DNA of 64,000 nucleotides from Equus caballus (GCF_041296265.1 NC_091695.1:18397001-18461000), one strand, 5' to 3'. Shown: positions 49,321 through 61,640, numbered from the stretch's first letter. Translations and numbers: made by a program. Notes: a model not told the origin generated them from the sequence alone.

Positions 49321-50454
49321 CATTAGCCTTTTGTCACTTTCCTGCTCATTGTCTTTTCTACATGTAGGAAATACATTTTTTTGAGTGTCATAAATAGCAT
49401 TTAGCTGTGAAGGAAATAGCAATTTCTCTCTACCTTGAGCTGGTCAGACAAAACTAAAATGGTGTCTTCATCTATGAGAGTGATTCTAATAGTATTTTAT
49501 TAAATGGAACATTTCAGACAGGTGCTTGTTATTGACATATATTATTATTACAAACTTATTTTTAACAACATTGTTAAATGATTAAAGACACTTCTGTAGT
49601 TATGAATTGCTTGAGACTATACATACTTTTTTTCTCAAAATAACATATACAATTATAATAAAGATTGCATGAATCAAAACAAGATAATCACATATGCAGT
49701 TTCAGTCAAAACTGATGTTTACATCACTAGAAATTTGGAGGGTGATTATGTAACCATTGGTGTTTATTACGACATTATATAGCAAGAATATAGAAAATAC
49801 ATATTAGAGAATGTAGAAGGCTGTAGAAAATATAGAAGGCTTGAACAAAACACATTATAAGTTAGTCTCCAATTCAGACATCCTATGAGTATTTAATGTT
49901 ATAATATGCCTAGAAAAGTTGACAGATTAAAATGTAATAATAGAAAATTAGAAGATAACGATCAAGCAATCTAGATGAGTATGTTGAGAGCATCAGTGAC
50001 ACTAAGTGAGAAAACACTTTAGTAGGAAAGAAAACACAGAAGTGAGGGAACAGCCTGTCATAAATGCAGATTCCTCATTTCACCAGGTGGCTACAGTGTT
50101 TTTAGAACATTAGGGCAATTACTGTAGCATCAGCATAAATCAATGGAAAGCCTGAAGATACACAGGGCTATATTTCCTTCAGCGTCCATATATTTTTTCA
50201 AAACTTGAAAATTCTTTTTGTGATTCATAAATGCTGCTTTTCCTATGATCCTCGATTTGAATACCATAACTCTAGAAGTATTATCACTTCTAATGCTTTA
50301 GTTCTTCTGATCCTTCCTTTATAAATGTTAGTGCTTAATTTATATTCATTGTTATATTAGTGCTATTTAAAAGACACAGATCTTCAGAATGATGGAAGTA
50401 TGAAAGACAGATGTTTTTCTACAACAATGTATAATACTTTTCTGTCTAACCCTA
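49321..50454. other. Predicted intron, no separate feature
   Basis: AT-rich unique sequence. No gene or repeat recognised. Confidence 0.45.
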
Positions 50455-50690
50455 AACTTAATTCAAATTCTGGCACTCAGGTCAACTTCAAAACCCAACT
50501 CATCATTAACAAGCTGTGTAAACTCTAAGGAGTTCCTCAACTTACATGTGCCTCAGTTTACTTATGTAAAATATGGGGCTACCTGTTTTACAATTCATAG
50601 TGGTATTTGAAGGTCTAAATTAGTATATTTTAATATTTTATCATGATTCCTGTTACATAGTAAGTGTTATATGAATTTACTATCATCATT
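50455..50690 (-). repeat. MIR SINE directly upstream of the OR5D14-like coding exon
   Basis: Reverse MIR: 'caagctgtgtaaactctaagg', 'gtgcctcagtttacttatgtaaaatatgggg', 'tacatagtaagtgttatatg'. It ends about 25 bases before the acceptor AG at 50715. Confidence 0.8.
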
Positions 50691-50734
50691 ATACTTTTCA
50701 TTATCATTATTTCAGATTTTCTGCAACAACAATC

Positions 50735-51679
50735 ATGCTGCTAGCTGGGAGAAATCAGAGTGCTGAAGCCATATTCACCCTCTTGGGCTTCTCAGAATAT
50801 CCAGACCTTCAGGTGCCCCTGTTCCTGGCATTCTTGACCACCTACACAGTCACCGTGGTGGGGAACCTCAGCATGATCATGATCATCAGGATCAGTCCTA
50901 AACTCCAAATCCCCATGTATTTTTTTCTCAGCCATTTGTCCTTTGTTGATTTTTGTTATTCCACTACAGTTACACCCAAACTGTTGGAGAACTTGGTTGT
51001 GGAAGACAGAACCATTTCTTTCATAGGATGCATCATGCAATTCTTCTTGACTTGCATATTCGCAGTGGCAGAAACATTCATGTTGGCAGTGATGGCATAT
51101 GACCGCTTTGTGGCCATCTGTAATCCTCTGCTTTATACAGTGGCCATGTCACAAAGGCTCTGTGCCCTGCTGGTGGCTGGGTCATATCTCTGGGTTATGG
51201 TTAGCCCCTTGGTACTCCTTTGTTATGCTTTTCAGTTAAACTTTTCTGGACATAACATAATCAACCACTTTTTCTGTGAATACACTGCTCTCATTGCTGT
51301 CTCGAGCTCTGATATATACATTCCCCACCTACTGCTCCTTGGTTTTGCCACCTTCAATGAGGTGAGTACACTACTCATCATTCTTGCTTCATACGTATTT
51401 ATTTCTGTGACTGTACTAAACATTCATTCTGCCAGTGGGCGTCGCAAAGCCTTCTCCACCTGTGCCTCCCACCTGACCACCATCACCATCTTCCATGTGA
51501 CCATCCTTTCCCTCTACTGTGTGCCCAACTCCAAAATCTCTCGGCAAACTGTCAAAGTGGCCTCTGTGTTTTACACAATGGTCAACCCCTTGTTGAATCC
51601 TCTGATCTATAGCCTGAGGAATAAAGATGTGAAGGATGCCTTCCAGAAATTAACAGACACAAAAGCCCTATGTTACTGA
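50735..51679 (+). CDS. OR5D14: Olfactory receptor, family 5 subfamily D-like (OR5D14-like)
   Basis: Intact 314-residue odorant receptor, closest to human OR5D14 as I recall it ([32 protein letters not shown]). Class II OR hallmarks are all present: N7-Q-S, GN at 43-44, [11 protein letters not shown] at 60-70, Cys99 and Cys181, [13 protein letters not shown] at 120-132, [11 protein letters not shown] at 236-246 and [16 protein letters not shown] at 285-300. No conserved OR residue is obviously missing. The ATG at 50735 follows an acceptor (TTATTTCAG) ending at 50715, giving a 19-base untranslated lead on the coding exon. It is the third and least altered plus-strand OR5D copy. A MIR SINE in reverse orientation ends roughly 25 bases before the acceptor, and a predicted non-coding first exon lies 3 kb upstream (donor at 47667). 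Confidence 0.95.
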   Translation: MLLAGRNQSAEAIFTLLGFSEYPDLQVPLFLAFLTTYTVTVVGNLSMIMIIRISPKLQIPMYFFLSHLSFVDFCYSTTVTPKLLENLVVEDRTISFIGCIMQFFLTCIFAVAETFMLAVMAYDRFVAICNPLLYTVAMSQRLCALLVAGSYLWVMVSPLVLLCYAFQLNFSGHNIINHFFCEYTALIAVSSSDIYIPHLLLLGFATFNEVSTLLIILASYVFISVTVLNIHSASGRRKAFSTCASHLTTITIFHVTILSLYCVPNSKISRQTVKVASVFYTMVNPLLNPLIYSLRNKDVKDAFQKLTDTKALCY

Positions 51680-51989
51680 ACCAATCTCAAAAGATGTTTC
51701 TAACCTTAAGAACAATGAGAACAGAACCTTCTAAAACCTATAGCATATATTTGCATTTGCATGAGGTTTTCATCAGTGACTGTGATGTTAATATATTGTG
51801 AATTGGTAAACTGAAATCCCTTGAAGTTATTTGTGTTGGATGTCACTGGAGCATTGTGTCTTTGTTGGGAGATACAGATGGGTATGCTGTGTCATAAAAG
51901 GGAGAAGATACTTCTCTGACACTTTCATTCCTTGAGTTCTGTGAATTCTATGAAAGCACTGTCTTGTGCTTTCTAACAGTCAGCTTATG
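51680..51989. other. 3' flank of the OR5D14-like gene
   Basis: No clear polyadenylation signal or repeat seen. Confidence 0.4.
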
Positions 51990-52150
51990 CTGCGAAGTAC
52001 ATTGAACAAGGATAGTTACATCTATTGTGTAGATGATGGCACAAAGGTTCAAGAAACTAGCCTAGAATTGACTAAGATGGTTAATTTAATACAGGAACTC
52101 AACTCTGTTGACTCTAAATCTAGTGCTTTTTCTTTATTGTACCTCTGAGG
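51990..52150 (+). repeat. MIR SINE fragment
   Basis: 'gatgatggcacaaaggttcaagaaactagcc' and 'aactctgttgactctaaatctagtgcttt' match the MIR 3' half. Confidence 0.5.
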
Positions 52151-52599
52151 CTATTAGTGTGAAAGGTCACAGGAATTAGTTTTGTCCTTTGGAAAGGACA
52201 ATCTCTGGAGTCACTTCAATAGTCCTAGATTATGTTTGGATATTATTACTCAAAAGGCTGCATTTCCAGTATTACCAGGTCTGGAAATCTCTACAGGCTT
52301 AGGTAGTCTGGTTCATATGTATTAGGACCAGGATGAATGTAACGTACATTTTATCTGGGAATATTGAGGAATCATATCACAACATTTCTGTTCTAATGTT
52401 TATATGAATGCCTAAACAAGCACAAATATTTGGTAACAAACACCTTAAAAATGAAATCAAATTATAGTAGGAAGGCTAACCCTATGTAATTTAAAATAAA
52501 TTTAAACTCCTTTTTGTTAAAACAGTGTCTTTGGAATAAAAAGATATCTATATGAGAAAGAAGATAAAATTAGACCTCTTCTTCATTTCACACACCAAA
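52151..52599. other. No recognised feature
   Basis: Unique AT-rich sequence. Confidence 0.4.
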
Positions 52600-53360
52600 A
52601 GAGAATTTTAAAACCAAGTTTAAAACTTAGATTACATGAATATTCAAAGCTTCCTGGAAAAATAACAGATAAGAAATTAAACTGACAAATGAAAAGCTGA
52701 GAAAGAGTCACCACTTATGTTACATATAGTAAAAGAGAAAATGAATATCCTATATAAAAAGACACAAGATATAATTACACAGTCTATATAAAAGAATAAA
52801 AATAGCCTTTACACATACGAAGAGTTCAATCTAACGCATAATAATAGAAATACAAATGAAAACTGCCATAAGCTATAATTTCTCACCTTTCAGGGTGGCA
52901 GAACTCCAAAAGTTTAATGATATACCTTGAAAGTGAATCTGGTATTTTGCCAGATATTTTGATACATTGAAGGCAGGAAGGTAACATGTTACATGTGATT
53001 CGAAGTACTAGAAAAATTGCATATGTATTCATCCTCCTTCAGAGCATTCAAAGCTCTAGGAATCTATCCCAAAGATAGAGTAGCAAAAATGCATATAAAT
53101 AACATATTCCCAAGCATTATTTATAATAAGAACAGACTGGATAAAATAGAGTATGAAGGTGGTTGATTAAACTATGGGTCACAATAAAGAAGTATACAGC
53201 TGTGAAAATGGAGAGAGGATGGTTTCTATATATTGCAATGGAGTTCCCTACAGGAGATTTTCTTAAGTGAATAAATACAAGATGCCGAAATTTTTTATAG
53301 TTTGATAAATTGTGTGAGAGAAGAGGGAAAGGTAAAAAAAAATCTAATAAAGAAGAGATG
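52600..53360 (+). repeat. Old L1 3' end (late ORF2 and 3' UTR)
   Basis: Sense L1MC/ME-type wording: 'tctcacctttcagggtggcag', 'ctaggaatctatcccaaagata', 'cattatttataataagaacag', 'gaagtatacagctgtgaaaa'. Strongly diverged. Confidence 0.7.
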
Positions 53361-54830
53361 AAAGAAATTTTTGGAATGTTCATTCTAATATAGCTCTGAT
53401 TTAGGGGAAATATAATATTTTGCATAGTTTAAAAGACATATTTATGTCAAAAAGTAAACAGAAAATCTCTAAAATTTGAAAATAAAAACAATGAATTTAT
53501 CTATAATGGCGGACACATGGTCATACAGAGTAAAACATTTTTTATGAAGGACTTTAAACACAGCATTTTGAGTGTACATCCTCATTATGCAATGCTTATC
53601 TTAGTATAAAGTAAATAAATAATCATTGAAATGTCATTTAAACTAAAATGGGAAGCATAACAGTTACAGCTCTACAGTAAGAGAAGGTAAGTAAAAATCT
53701 TTTCATCTTAATTTGAAATAGAAATTGATTTTCAAGAATTTTTTTCTCTTAAAAATTGTACCACTCATAATGACAACCCAGCAGCAATGAACATTCCTAT
53801 TCTCAAAATTTCCTCTGAAAGGAAATCTTTGCTCTCTAAGCAGACTAGAGCTTTCTGGAGAAATAGCTGTTTTGAAGTTGGAGGTAGAAAATGTAATGAG
53901 CCTTGAGCAACTTAATTCCCAGAAGGCTAAAATGCTATTAACAGCTAGGTGGATCATTTCAAAGAGACATAGGAAGTAATTTGAAATGGCTCGCTCTGAC
54001 TTATAGTTAACATACAAATGAATATTGACTGCAATTCATTTAAAAGCATCAAATATATTTAAACCTAGATACAAAAAAGAAAAATAATTAATCATTGGTT
54101 ACTATTAATGGTTGCTGGGAGTATCAAGTCATTACTCTGAAAATTGGTAAATAAAGGAGATAAATGTTTATTCTACCTTTCCTTTAAGAAGTGAATTTCA
54201 GGGTTACCTAATAGTTTATGAGGGGAAATTCAGAATAAATAAAAGCAGAAAAAAGGATAGAATCAGAAAATCATGATTTTAAAACTCCTAGTAAAAAATT
54301 AGATCAAAGTGATGATTTCAGTAGCTATTAAAGTCATTATGTGAAAAGTTGGTGGGGAACATTTAAAGGAAGTAATCAAACTGACACCGCCTGAATCCAC
54401 AGATCAGGCTAAGCAGCACTAAAAGTTGGGCAACTAGTTAACATGTACATCACAATTTGAGGCAACTGGTGGTAGTCAGAAGCACCTGCGAAGACTTCTT
54501 GCCTAAAAGAAACTACAAGAGTGAAGCTGAACCAATACAGCTTCTTGATGTGAGTATTAGTGTGAAAGGACTGGTGCAGGAACAAGTCATGACAAATAAA
54601 GCAATAAGCCAAACACAGAACACATAGCATTCTACAAATGGTCCATTTGTTGCAAAAAATTATCTGAATATGCATACATTTACATAGACACACACTCACG
54701 AAACTATTACATACTATACAGAATGTAATGTTACATAACACATGGAACTTTTACATAATAAAAACAATTTGTTATAAAAACCAAATTTGTTTGATTCTTG
54801 ATTCAAACTAACTTTAAAAATTTATTTTTG
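53361..54830. other. No recognised feature
   Basis: AT-rich, unique-looking. Open frames here (for example minus strand 54409-54741) show no recognisable homology. Confidence 0.45.
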
Positions 54831-55066
54831 GGGCCGGCCCAGTGGCGCGGCAATTAAGTTCACCCGTTCCGCGTCTCGGCAGCCTGGCGTTGGCCCATTT
54901 GGATCCTGGGTGCAGACATGGCACCACCTGCCAAAAGCCATGCTGTGGCAGGCAGCCCACATATAAAGTAGAGGAAGATGGGCATGGATTTTAGCTTAGG
55001 GCCAGTCTTCCTCAGCAAAAGAGGAGGATTGGTGGCAGATGTTAGCTCAGGGCTAATCTTCCTCAA
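54831..55066 (+). repeat. ERE SINE
   Basis: GGGGCCGGCCCAGTGGCGCGG head, 'catatataaagtagaggaagatggg' body and GCTAATCTTCCTC tail. The CpG-rich head suggests a young copy. Target-site duplication unclear. Confidence 0.93.
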
Positions 55067-55889
55067 AGAAAAAGAACAGATATCTTTGAGACAACTGGGG
55101 AAATTTAAACATGGGTTTGGTATTTAATTGTATAAGAATATGTTATTATTTTTGTTACGTGCAATTTTGGTATGTGTTTATTCAAATGTTTATTGACAGT
55201 TACATTTTTTTAACTCTTATTAATGATTTATAAAGAAATATAATATCCTATGAATATAATTATATCTTAAATGACTAAAATTTAAAGGATTGGAAGTCAG
55301 GGACTCACTGTCCCTAAAAAGTGTTGACCCTTCAGGACAAAGAACACCACGCATAGTCTTATTTTCCAGCCTGCACATGAGACTTTTGCCGAAAAACACA
55401 TTTGGGGCAGAGGAAAATCTGTGTAGCAAGTAGTTCTTGTAGTTTATTTTTTTTGATGCTTGTAGCACTGGCTGAAGTATTTTTTGTTTCCTTGAATATC
55501 TTCAAAAAACTTAAAGTTTTAAAATTACATTGATAAACCTTTTTTAGTTTTATCATCCCAGATTATTTCTGCAGAACTGAAATTATTTAATTTCTTAATG
55601 AAAATATACTGCAAAAGTATTCAAATAATTGCATCTTATATTTCATTATTGTTCTAAAAAATACCAACATAGTGGCATAAATACAGCTTTAAAGGACCAC
55701 CCATAGGTAGACCCAGATAGGGTTCCTTCTTTCTCTTTCTGCCATAAATAAAGTCATCAGGAAATATCCAAGTTATATTTTTGCAAAAGGTGTTTATAAA
55801 ATATAGAACATCACCACAAACTGCAGAATTATTGAGATGCAAAAAAAAAGCTGTCTATTTGAAAATCAGTTGTATTTGATGTTTCCTTT
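55067..55889. other. No recognised feature
   Basis: AT-rich unique sequence. Confidence 0.4.
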
Positions 55890-56215
55890 GCCTCAAACTC
55901 AAACTCAACACTCTGCCTGCAGTTATTTGCATAATTTGCTTTCCGACTTCCTAATGGTCCATGCTCAAGTACCACCTCATTATGGTCTTGTCTGACCTCC
56001 CTATTTAAAGTGACATCTTCAAGTATACGTTTTTTGTGTTTATAATTACTAGAAAATGACTACATATTTATTTGTTTGTTTTGTATCCCCCATTAAATAT
56101 AAACTTGTTGGCAAGGGGACATTCTTTGTCTTTTTCCCTGATACCTAAGACAGTACGTAGCTCAGGGTAAACCTGTAATAAATATGTATTGAATAAATGA
56201 AAGAATGAGTAATTA
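55890..56215 (+). repeat. L2 LINE 3' end
   Basis: 'caagtaccacctcattatggtc', 'cttgtctgacctccctatttaa', 'aaacttgttggcaaggggacattctttgtc' and the terminal 'aataaatatgtattgaataaatga' are typical of the L2 3' end. Confidence 0.85.
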
Positions 56216-57109
56216 TGTATCCTCATTATGTCCTCAGCCTTCTTTCCCTGTTTTCTGACTAGAGAGAGAGAATTCAGTTGAGTGGACATTGGTTTTGGTC
56301 TGCTTTTGCTTTGCTTTCTTTTGACTGCCTAGTTTCAATAATCACTTCTAAAACATCCTTAATGTTCTTTATCATTCATCTCCTCTCAGAACTTAAATTC
56401 CTCATAGTTCTAGTAAGTTGGCTCTATTTCAAGTTCCTTGGAAGGTCATATCTATCATTAAATAAAGATTCATGGTATACTTGCTTTATGCTCATCACTG
56501 ATGTATTTGCTTAGAATATATCAGTGAATATATTCTCTGCTTTCCTGAAACTTTTATTCTAGCAGAGGACAACAAACAATATGAAGGTATGCAATAAATA
56601 ATTATTAAAATATATTTGAACCATGTTAAGTACTTTAAACACTAAGTTGGGTAGTGGATTAGCCCCTGCAGTATAATAGTATGTTCATGGACGCTTTCAC
56701 TGGAAAAGTACATTTGAGCAAAACCTTAAGAGAAAGCATTCCAGAGTAGAGAAAAAAGTAGTAGATAAGACCTTAAGGGAGGAGTGTGCAACATTTTTTG
56801 AGAAATAAAAAGCAAGAAGGGAAAGCAAGTCAGACTACCTGGAGAAAGCAGAGGGGAAAAAGAGTAATAGAACAGTACAGAGACTTAAAAGGGACTGGAT
56901 AATTTTCCCAACTTAATATTTAACTTTGTGAATATTTCTGATTTAACTCTCAGTGGATCACGATGACCTAAAACATGGATATTCATACTTCTCCAATATG
57001 ATGAAAGTAGATAGTATGGGGGAAGAGGGTTATGCTCAGCATATTGTAGTCACTCAATATTTTATTATGATGACTTTTCTAATTACATTATTTTTATAAT
57101 TTGAGGAAG
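56216..57109. other. No gene; possible ancient repeat
   Basis: About 56540-56910 has wording such as 'ttgagcaaaaccttaagagaaagcattccagag', common in an ancient mammalian repeat I cannot assign. The rest is unique. Confidence 0.4.
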
Positions 57110-57211
57110 GTATTGCAGTGACCAGGGGCTGGGGGAAATGACTTTATAAATTTTCATATGAAACACCCCTCATGCTGCTCCAGGTTTTCTAGTACACAAG
57201 AATTACACCAG

Positions 57212-57558
57212 GGGCTAGACCTGTGGCCGAGTGGTTGAGTTCATGTGCTCTGCCTTGGCAGCCCAGGTTTTCACTGGTTCAGACCCTGGGCATGGACCTA
57301 GCGCCACTCATCAAGCCATTCTGAGGTGGCGTCCCACATAGCACAACCAGAAGGACCTACAACTAGAATATACAACTATGTACTGGGGGGCTTTGGGGAG
57401 AAGAAAAAGGAGGAAGAAGAAGAAGAAGAAGAAGGAGAAGGAGAAGGAGAAGGAGGGGAAGGGGAAGGGGAAGGGGAAGGAGAAGGAGAAGGAGAAGAAG
57501 AAGAAGAAAGGAGGATTGGCAACAGATGTTAGTTCAGGTGCCAATCTTTAAAATAAAA
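57212..57558 (+). repeat. ERE SINE with expanded GAA/GGGGAA tract
   Basis: GGGGCTAGACCTGTGGCCGAG head with an intact A-box-like segment, a 'tatacaactatgtactgggggg' module and a GGCAACAGATGTTAG tail. Direct repeats AAGAATTACACCAG (57198) and AAGAATTATACCAG (57559) differ at one base. The normal short purine run has grown to about 118 bases, which makes this copy about 100 bases longer than its relatives. Confidence 0.95.
57397..57514 (+). repeat. Purine-only GAA/GGA/GGGGAA tract
   Basis: About 118 bases with almost no pyrimidine, with GAA blocks at both ends and GGGGAA in the middle. The mirror-like layout is of the kind that can form triplex DNA. Open frames across it (Glu/Gly-rich, or Phe/Ser/Pro-rich in reverse) are artefacts. 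Confidence 0.93.
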
Positions 57559-58160
57559 AAGAATTATACCAGAGAAAGATGATTAATTTTAATTGTTTAT
57601 TTAATGACCTCAAGAGAATGGGACAATAGGTGGTCTCTAGGGTTTGTGTCTGAAAGGTAGTGACTGTAGCTGTAAGAACACATGCATCCCTCCCAACCCG
57701 GAGAGGTCCTCTGTCTGCCATCAGCAGGTATGTTTTAAGATTCTAAAGACGTACTGATATTAATCTCAATGAGGGGTGTGTAGACAACAATGTGAGGAGG
57801 GGAACTTACCCTTTGGATCTAGATAGTTCTCGAAAAATATTTTGCCACTGCAGAAGTTATGCATCTGAACATGGAAGGAAGAGGATGAGCACTTATTCTA
57901 CAGAGTGTTCTAGGAGAGAGCCTGGCTCAGCTGAGTTCCTCACTAACAGCCCATGAACAACATGTATTGGAATGGGTGAGAGAAGAGCTCCAAGAATTTG
58001 AGGGAATGTGCATTGTCTTGATTCTACAAATTTTTAGAAGGGGAGTCAAGGTAGAATAGACAAATATTTAAATAAAATGAAACAATCAGAAGTTGAATAG
58101 ACTTTCCAGTAAAAAAAAAAAAGTAAAAGGAACCAGCATTACTTAAGATTATAAAGCAGG

Positions 58161-58989
58161 AAACATGTGTCCCCTAACAGCAAAAAGTACAACAAAATGA
58201 GGAAAAGAATCATAGGAAAGAAGATTTTAGCTGTTCTATTTTCTACATAGCATTTGGGACACAAGAGCCACTATATTAAATATAACATAAGTTTAAAATG
58301 AATTCTTAAATGCCTTAGCTAAATTAAATGTTGTATTAAGAAAAATCTTTGATAATTTGAATATCTGGTTTTGCGATGGATTGTCTTTAATACTTGCAAG
58401 GTTGTGTTTAATACTCAAACTTATGGGCATAGGAACAGATATGGCCCTTGATGTCTCAGTTTTGCATATGATGTGACATCCTTATTGCTGAGCCATCTTA
58501 AATCCATTTCTATGGGACCAGAGATAATCTTACCAGAAATGATACTTTTCTGGAATGGTAGGATGTTAGAAGTGTTGGCAAACACTTAACGAAATCCAAT
58601 TCTTTTGTATTACTATTTTCTCATGAAATGTCTTCATAGGGCAGTACTACCTCCAATTTACAATCTCTCTCCCTCACAAGTACTATAGGACAGAATGAGT
58701 ATCCTATACATCTTGAGGGGAGAGTAGAAAGAGAAAGAGAGAGAGAAAGACCTAGGAAAGGGAATTTTTTAAGTCAGAGTCTTTAGTATAGTTAATTATT
58801 CCTGGGAGAGAAAATGTCCCTAAATCCCATTCTCATCTCATCTTGATGCTGCTTTCTAGTATAACTCGGGGGCATATGCACTGTTATTGGACTCTTTCCC
58901 ATAGTTTTAGAGTCTCTAGTTTGTCAATTAAAAGTATGATGATTTACCAAGGAAATATTTAGTACCTAGACTAGAACATGGGTCAGAGT
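58161..58989. other. No recognised feature
   Basis: Unique AT-rich sequence with a short GA-rich run at about 58728-58751. Confidence 0.4.
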
Positions 58990-59170
58990 CTGGTGTAATA
59001 AAATGGGTCCAGGGCTAGGATTCTGGGAATCAGAGATCTAGTCACAGATGTGTAGATTGGTTGTTATTTGCATGTCATTGGGAAAACCAAGGTTCTCCAT
59101 CTTCTGTTTTCTCACCTATAGAATAAAGACATGGACTAGATTACCACCTGTTCCAACTTTATTCTTCTTC
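58990..59170 (-). repeat. MIR SINE fragment
   Basis: Reverse MIR wording: 'gattctgggaatcagagatctagtcacag', 'catcttctgttttctcacctatagaataaag'. Confidence 0.65.
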
Positions 59171-59530
59171 AAGCAATGAGGAAGGATTGACATTTAAGAC
59201 TCCCTGAGCTGAGGAGCATCTGCTCTGAAAAGAATTAATCAAGATTAATTTTGGTAACACATTTACTAGGTCAGACTGAAAAACAAAGAATAAGTGCTGT
59301 ATGGAATTAACAATAAAAGCACAAATGTAAGGTGTTAGGGGTGTTCATTCTTAATGTCACAGTGTGAATACACAATGCAAAAATCAATTTGTTTAGAAAT
59401 TTCTCACTTTTGTTACTGATTATAGGGCTGACATAATCAGTAATTGTATTATGATAGGCTTATATTTCATGAACTTATAATGTTCAAGGCAAGCTGAAAG
59501 CGTTGACAGGAGGATTTGATTTAAAATTAT

Positions 59531-59790
59531 CATGAGGCTGGCCTAGTTAAGTTCACATGTTCTAGTTCAGCAGCCTGGGGTTCACCAGTTTGGATCCTGG
59601 GCGTGGACCTACACACTGCTCATCAGGCCATTCTGGGACAGCATCCCACATAAAAGAATTAGAAGGACTAACATCTAGGATGTACAACTATGTACTGGGA
59701 CTTTGGGGGAAAAAAAAAGAGGAAGATTGGCAACAGATGTTAGCTCAAAGCCAATCTTCCTAACCAAAAGAAAAAAAAAAGGATATAAAG
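59531..59790 (+). repeat. ERE SINE
   Basis: Starts GAGGCTGGCCTAGTTAAGTTC with a short internal deletion in the head, then 'gtacaactatgtactgggac', a poly-A module and the tail CAACAGATGTTAGCTC. Target-site duplication not clear. Confidence 0.9.
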
Positions 59791-60369
59791 AAAGATTTAA
59801 AAAAATAAACTAAAGTAACCAGAAATCTCTTGATTTCATATTCTTATTTATAAATATTAAAAATTACACTTGGGAACTAAAAAGAAAACAATGATTGTAT
59901 TGGTTTTACTTAAAGAAAGATTTTAAATGGTTATCATATTTTAAAATTTTAGACATTTAGCGAATCTTGCATAAAAAAATACATAGAGAAATTCTGAAAG
60001 AGATATTTTGCTTCATATTCCACTTTTGGTAAGGGTAGCTAACCAAGCTTTTTTATAGTCTCACTCTCCTTAATAGTTTTGTTTTCAAGACTGATTAAAA
60101 CTCTGGCAAACAGGAACTTGCATATGCATCTGTAAGTGATTATGAGTCACTCAGAGTTACAGTCTTGGGAATGATTTGCTCGTTATAGCTTTCACTTATT
60201 TGTTTTAATTTAGTTTATGCTTATTGAATGTATTCATAAGAGATTTGCTCTGTACCTAATACCATTAACAGGATCATAATAACAGGGGGACCTGAGGGAC
60301 CTGAGCAGGATCTTCTCACTCTCTCAGTATGGTTAGTGTAACCAAGGGCAGTTATACCCTACAGGGAAC
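59791..60369. other. No recognised feature
   Basis: AT-rich unique sequence. Confidence 0.4.
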
Positions 60370-60830
60370 AGAGACATGGTACATACATAAGAAATATTTC
60401 ATAAAAGATGAATACTGCATAATCTCATCTATATGTGCAATCTAAACTAGTCAAACTCATAGAAGCAGAAAGTAGAATGGTTATTGTCAGGGGCTGAGGA
60501 GGGGAAAAGGAGAGATCCTGGTCAAGGGGTACAAAGTTTCAGTTATGCAGCCTGAATAAATTCTGAAGATCTAATGTACAGCAATGTGACTATAGTTAAC
60601 AATACTGTATTGTATACTTGAAATTTGCTAAGAGGGTAGAATTTAGGTATTCTCATCAAAAAAAGGAAGAAAATAGTAATTCAAGATGATGAATATGTTA
60701 ATTAGCTTGATTGTGGTGATTATTTCATAATGTATATGTATGTCAGAACATCAGGTTGTACTCCTTAAATACATATGATTTTTATTTCTCAATTATACCT
60801 CCATAAATTTAGGAAAAAATTTAAAAAGAA
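60370..60830 (+). repeat. L1MA-type 3' UTR fragment
   Basis: 'catagaagcagaaagtagaatggtta', 'tcaggggctgaggagggg', 'tatagttaacaatactgtattgtatacttgaaa' and an A-rich end near 60825. Confidence 0.85.
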
Positions 60831-60889
60831 TAAAACAATGTACTAATAAAGAGAAAAATGTTTGTTGAGTAAATAATAAAGATAACTTC

Positions 60890-61640
60890 TGCTATGACTT
60901 GTACAAAGATTGGGGGAGACTATAAGAATGATTATGAAGCATGAGGAGAAGAAATTTAAACTTTCAGTTAACTTTTATATAAAATGTTTCAAAACCTGCT
61001 GTTGTTTTCCCTCAGGTTTTCCAAGAAAATAGAATTACATCAAAAATCAATCATTAATTTTAATTGCTTATTTTAAGTCCTCTGGAGAAGAAGGCAAGCA
61101 ATTTTCTCTAGGGTCCTGGTGGCACAGGGAGTGGAAGTAGATATAAGTGTCTTATCATCTCCCCAAGACTAGCTCTCCAGAGGTGGGGATGGGGGCTGCC
61201 TTTTCCACTACCAGGTTGGTTTGTAGCTCAGAGAAAATATGGATATTACTGTTCATATAAGGTATGTAGAAATTGCCTTAGATTCAGTTAGTTCTTCACG
61301 GGAAAAATCATTTGGGGAAACTTGAGCCACTGCAAACATTAAGTATCTAGAACAGAAAATACCCTCTTTCTACAGAGCTTTGTATAGAGGGCCTGGCTTG
61401 GCCCATCTCTTCCATAGCAGTATCTGGAACAACTGTTTCCTGGGACTAGGGGAATAGAAAGGCCTGGAAACTTTTCAGGTCTATATCTGTGAGTTTCTGT
61501 GATTTTTTGGGGAAGAGTTGTGCAAGAGAGAATAGGCAGGTATTTAAATAAAATGGAATTAAAAAGACCAAAGTGAACCTTCTGGAAAAACATAACAAAC
61601 AAGACCTACTCTAAATAAGGTTTTAGAGCTTTGAAAAAGA
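60890..61640 (+). repeat. Diverged duplicated segment, copy 2
   Basis: Partner of 57110-58160, with the same order of shared stretches and without the ERE. The best matches are near 61050, 61375 and 61540. No coding content seen. Confidence 0.5.

Larger units (their letters stand above)
57110..58160 (+). repeat. Diverged duplicated segment, copy 1
   Basis: Shares, in the same order, several stretches with 60890-61640: a GGGGGA segment, 'caggttttc', 'gaattaca', 'attaattttaattg', 'ctacagag', GGCCTGGC-type wording, and 'tatttaaataaaatg'. Offset between matching points is about 3.47 kb. It is interrupted by an ERE. It could be an old tandem duplication or two copies of an unnamed repeat. Confidence 0.5.

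Noticed and set aside
54409-54741. 110-codon frame on the minus strand, Cys-rich start
   Set aside because: No homology that I recognise and no supporting signals.
57311-57544. Phe/Ser/Pro-rich frame on the minus strand and Glu/Gly-rich frame on the plus strand
   Set aside because: Pure translation of the purine tract inside an ERE SINE.
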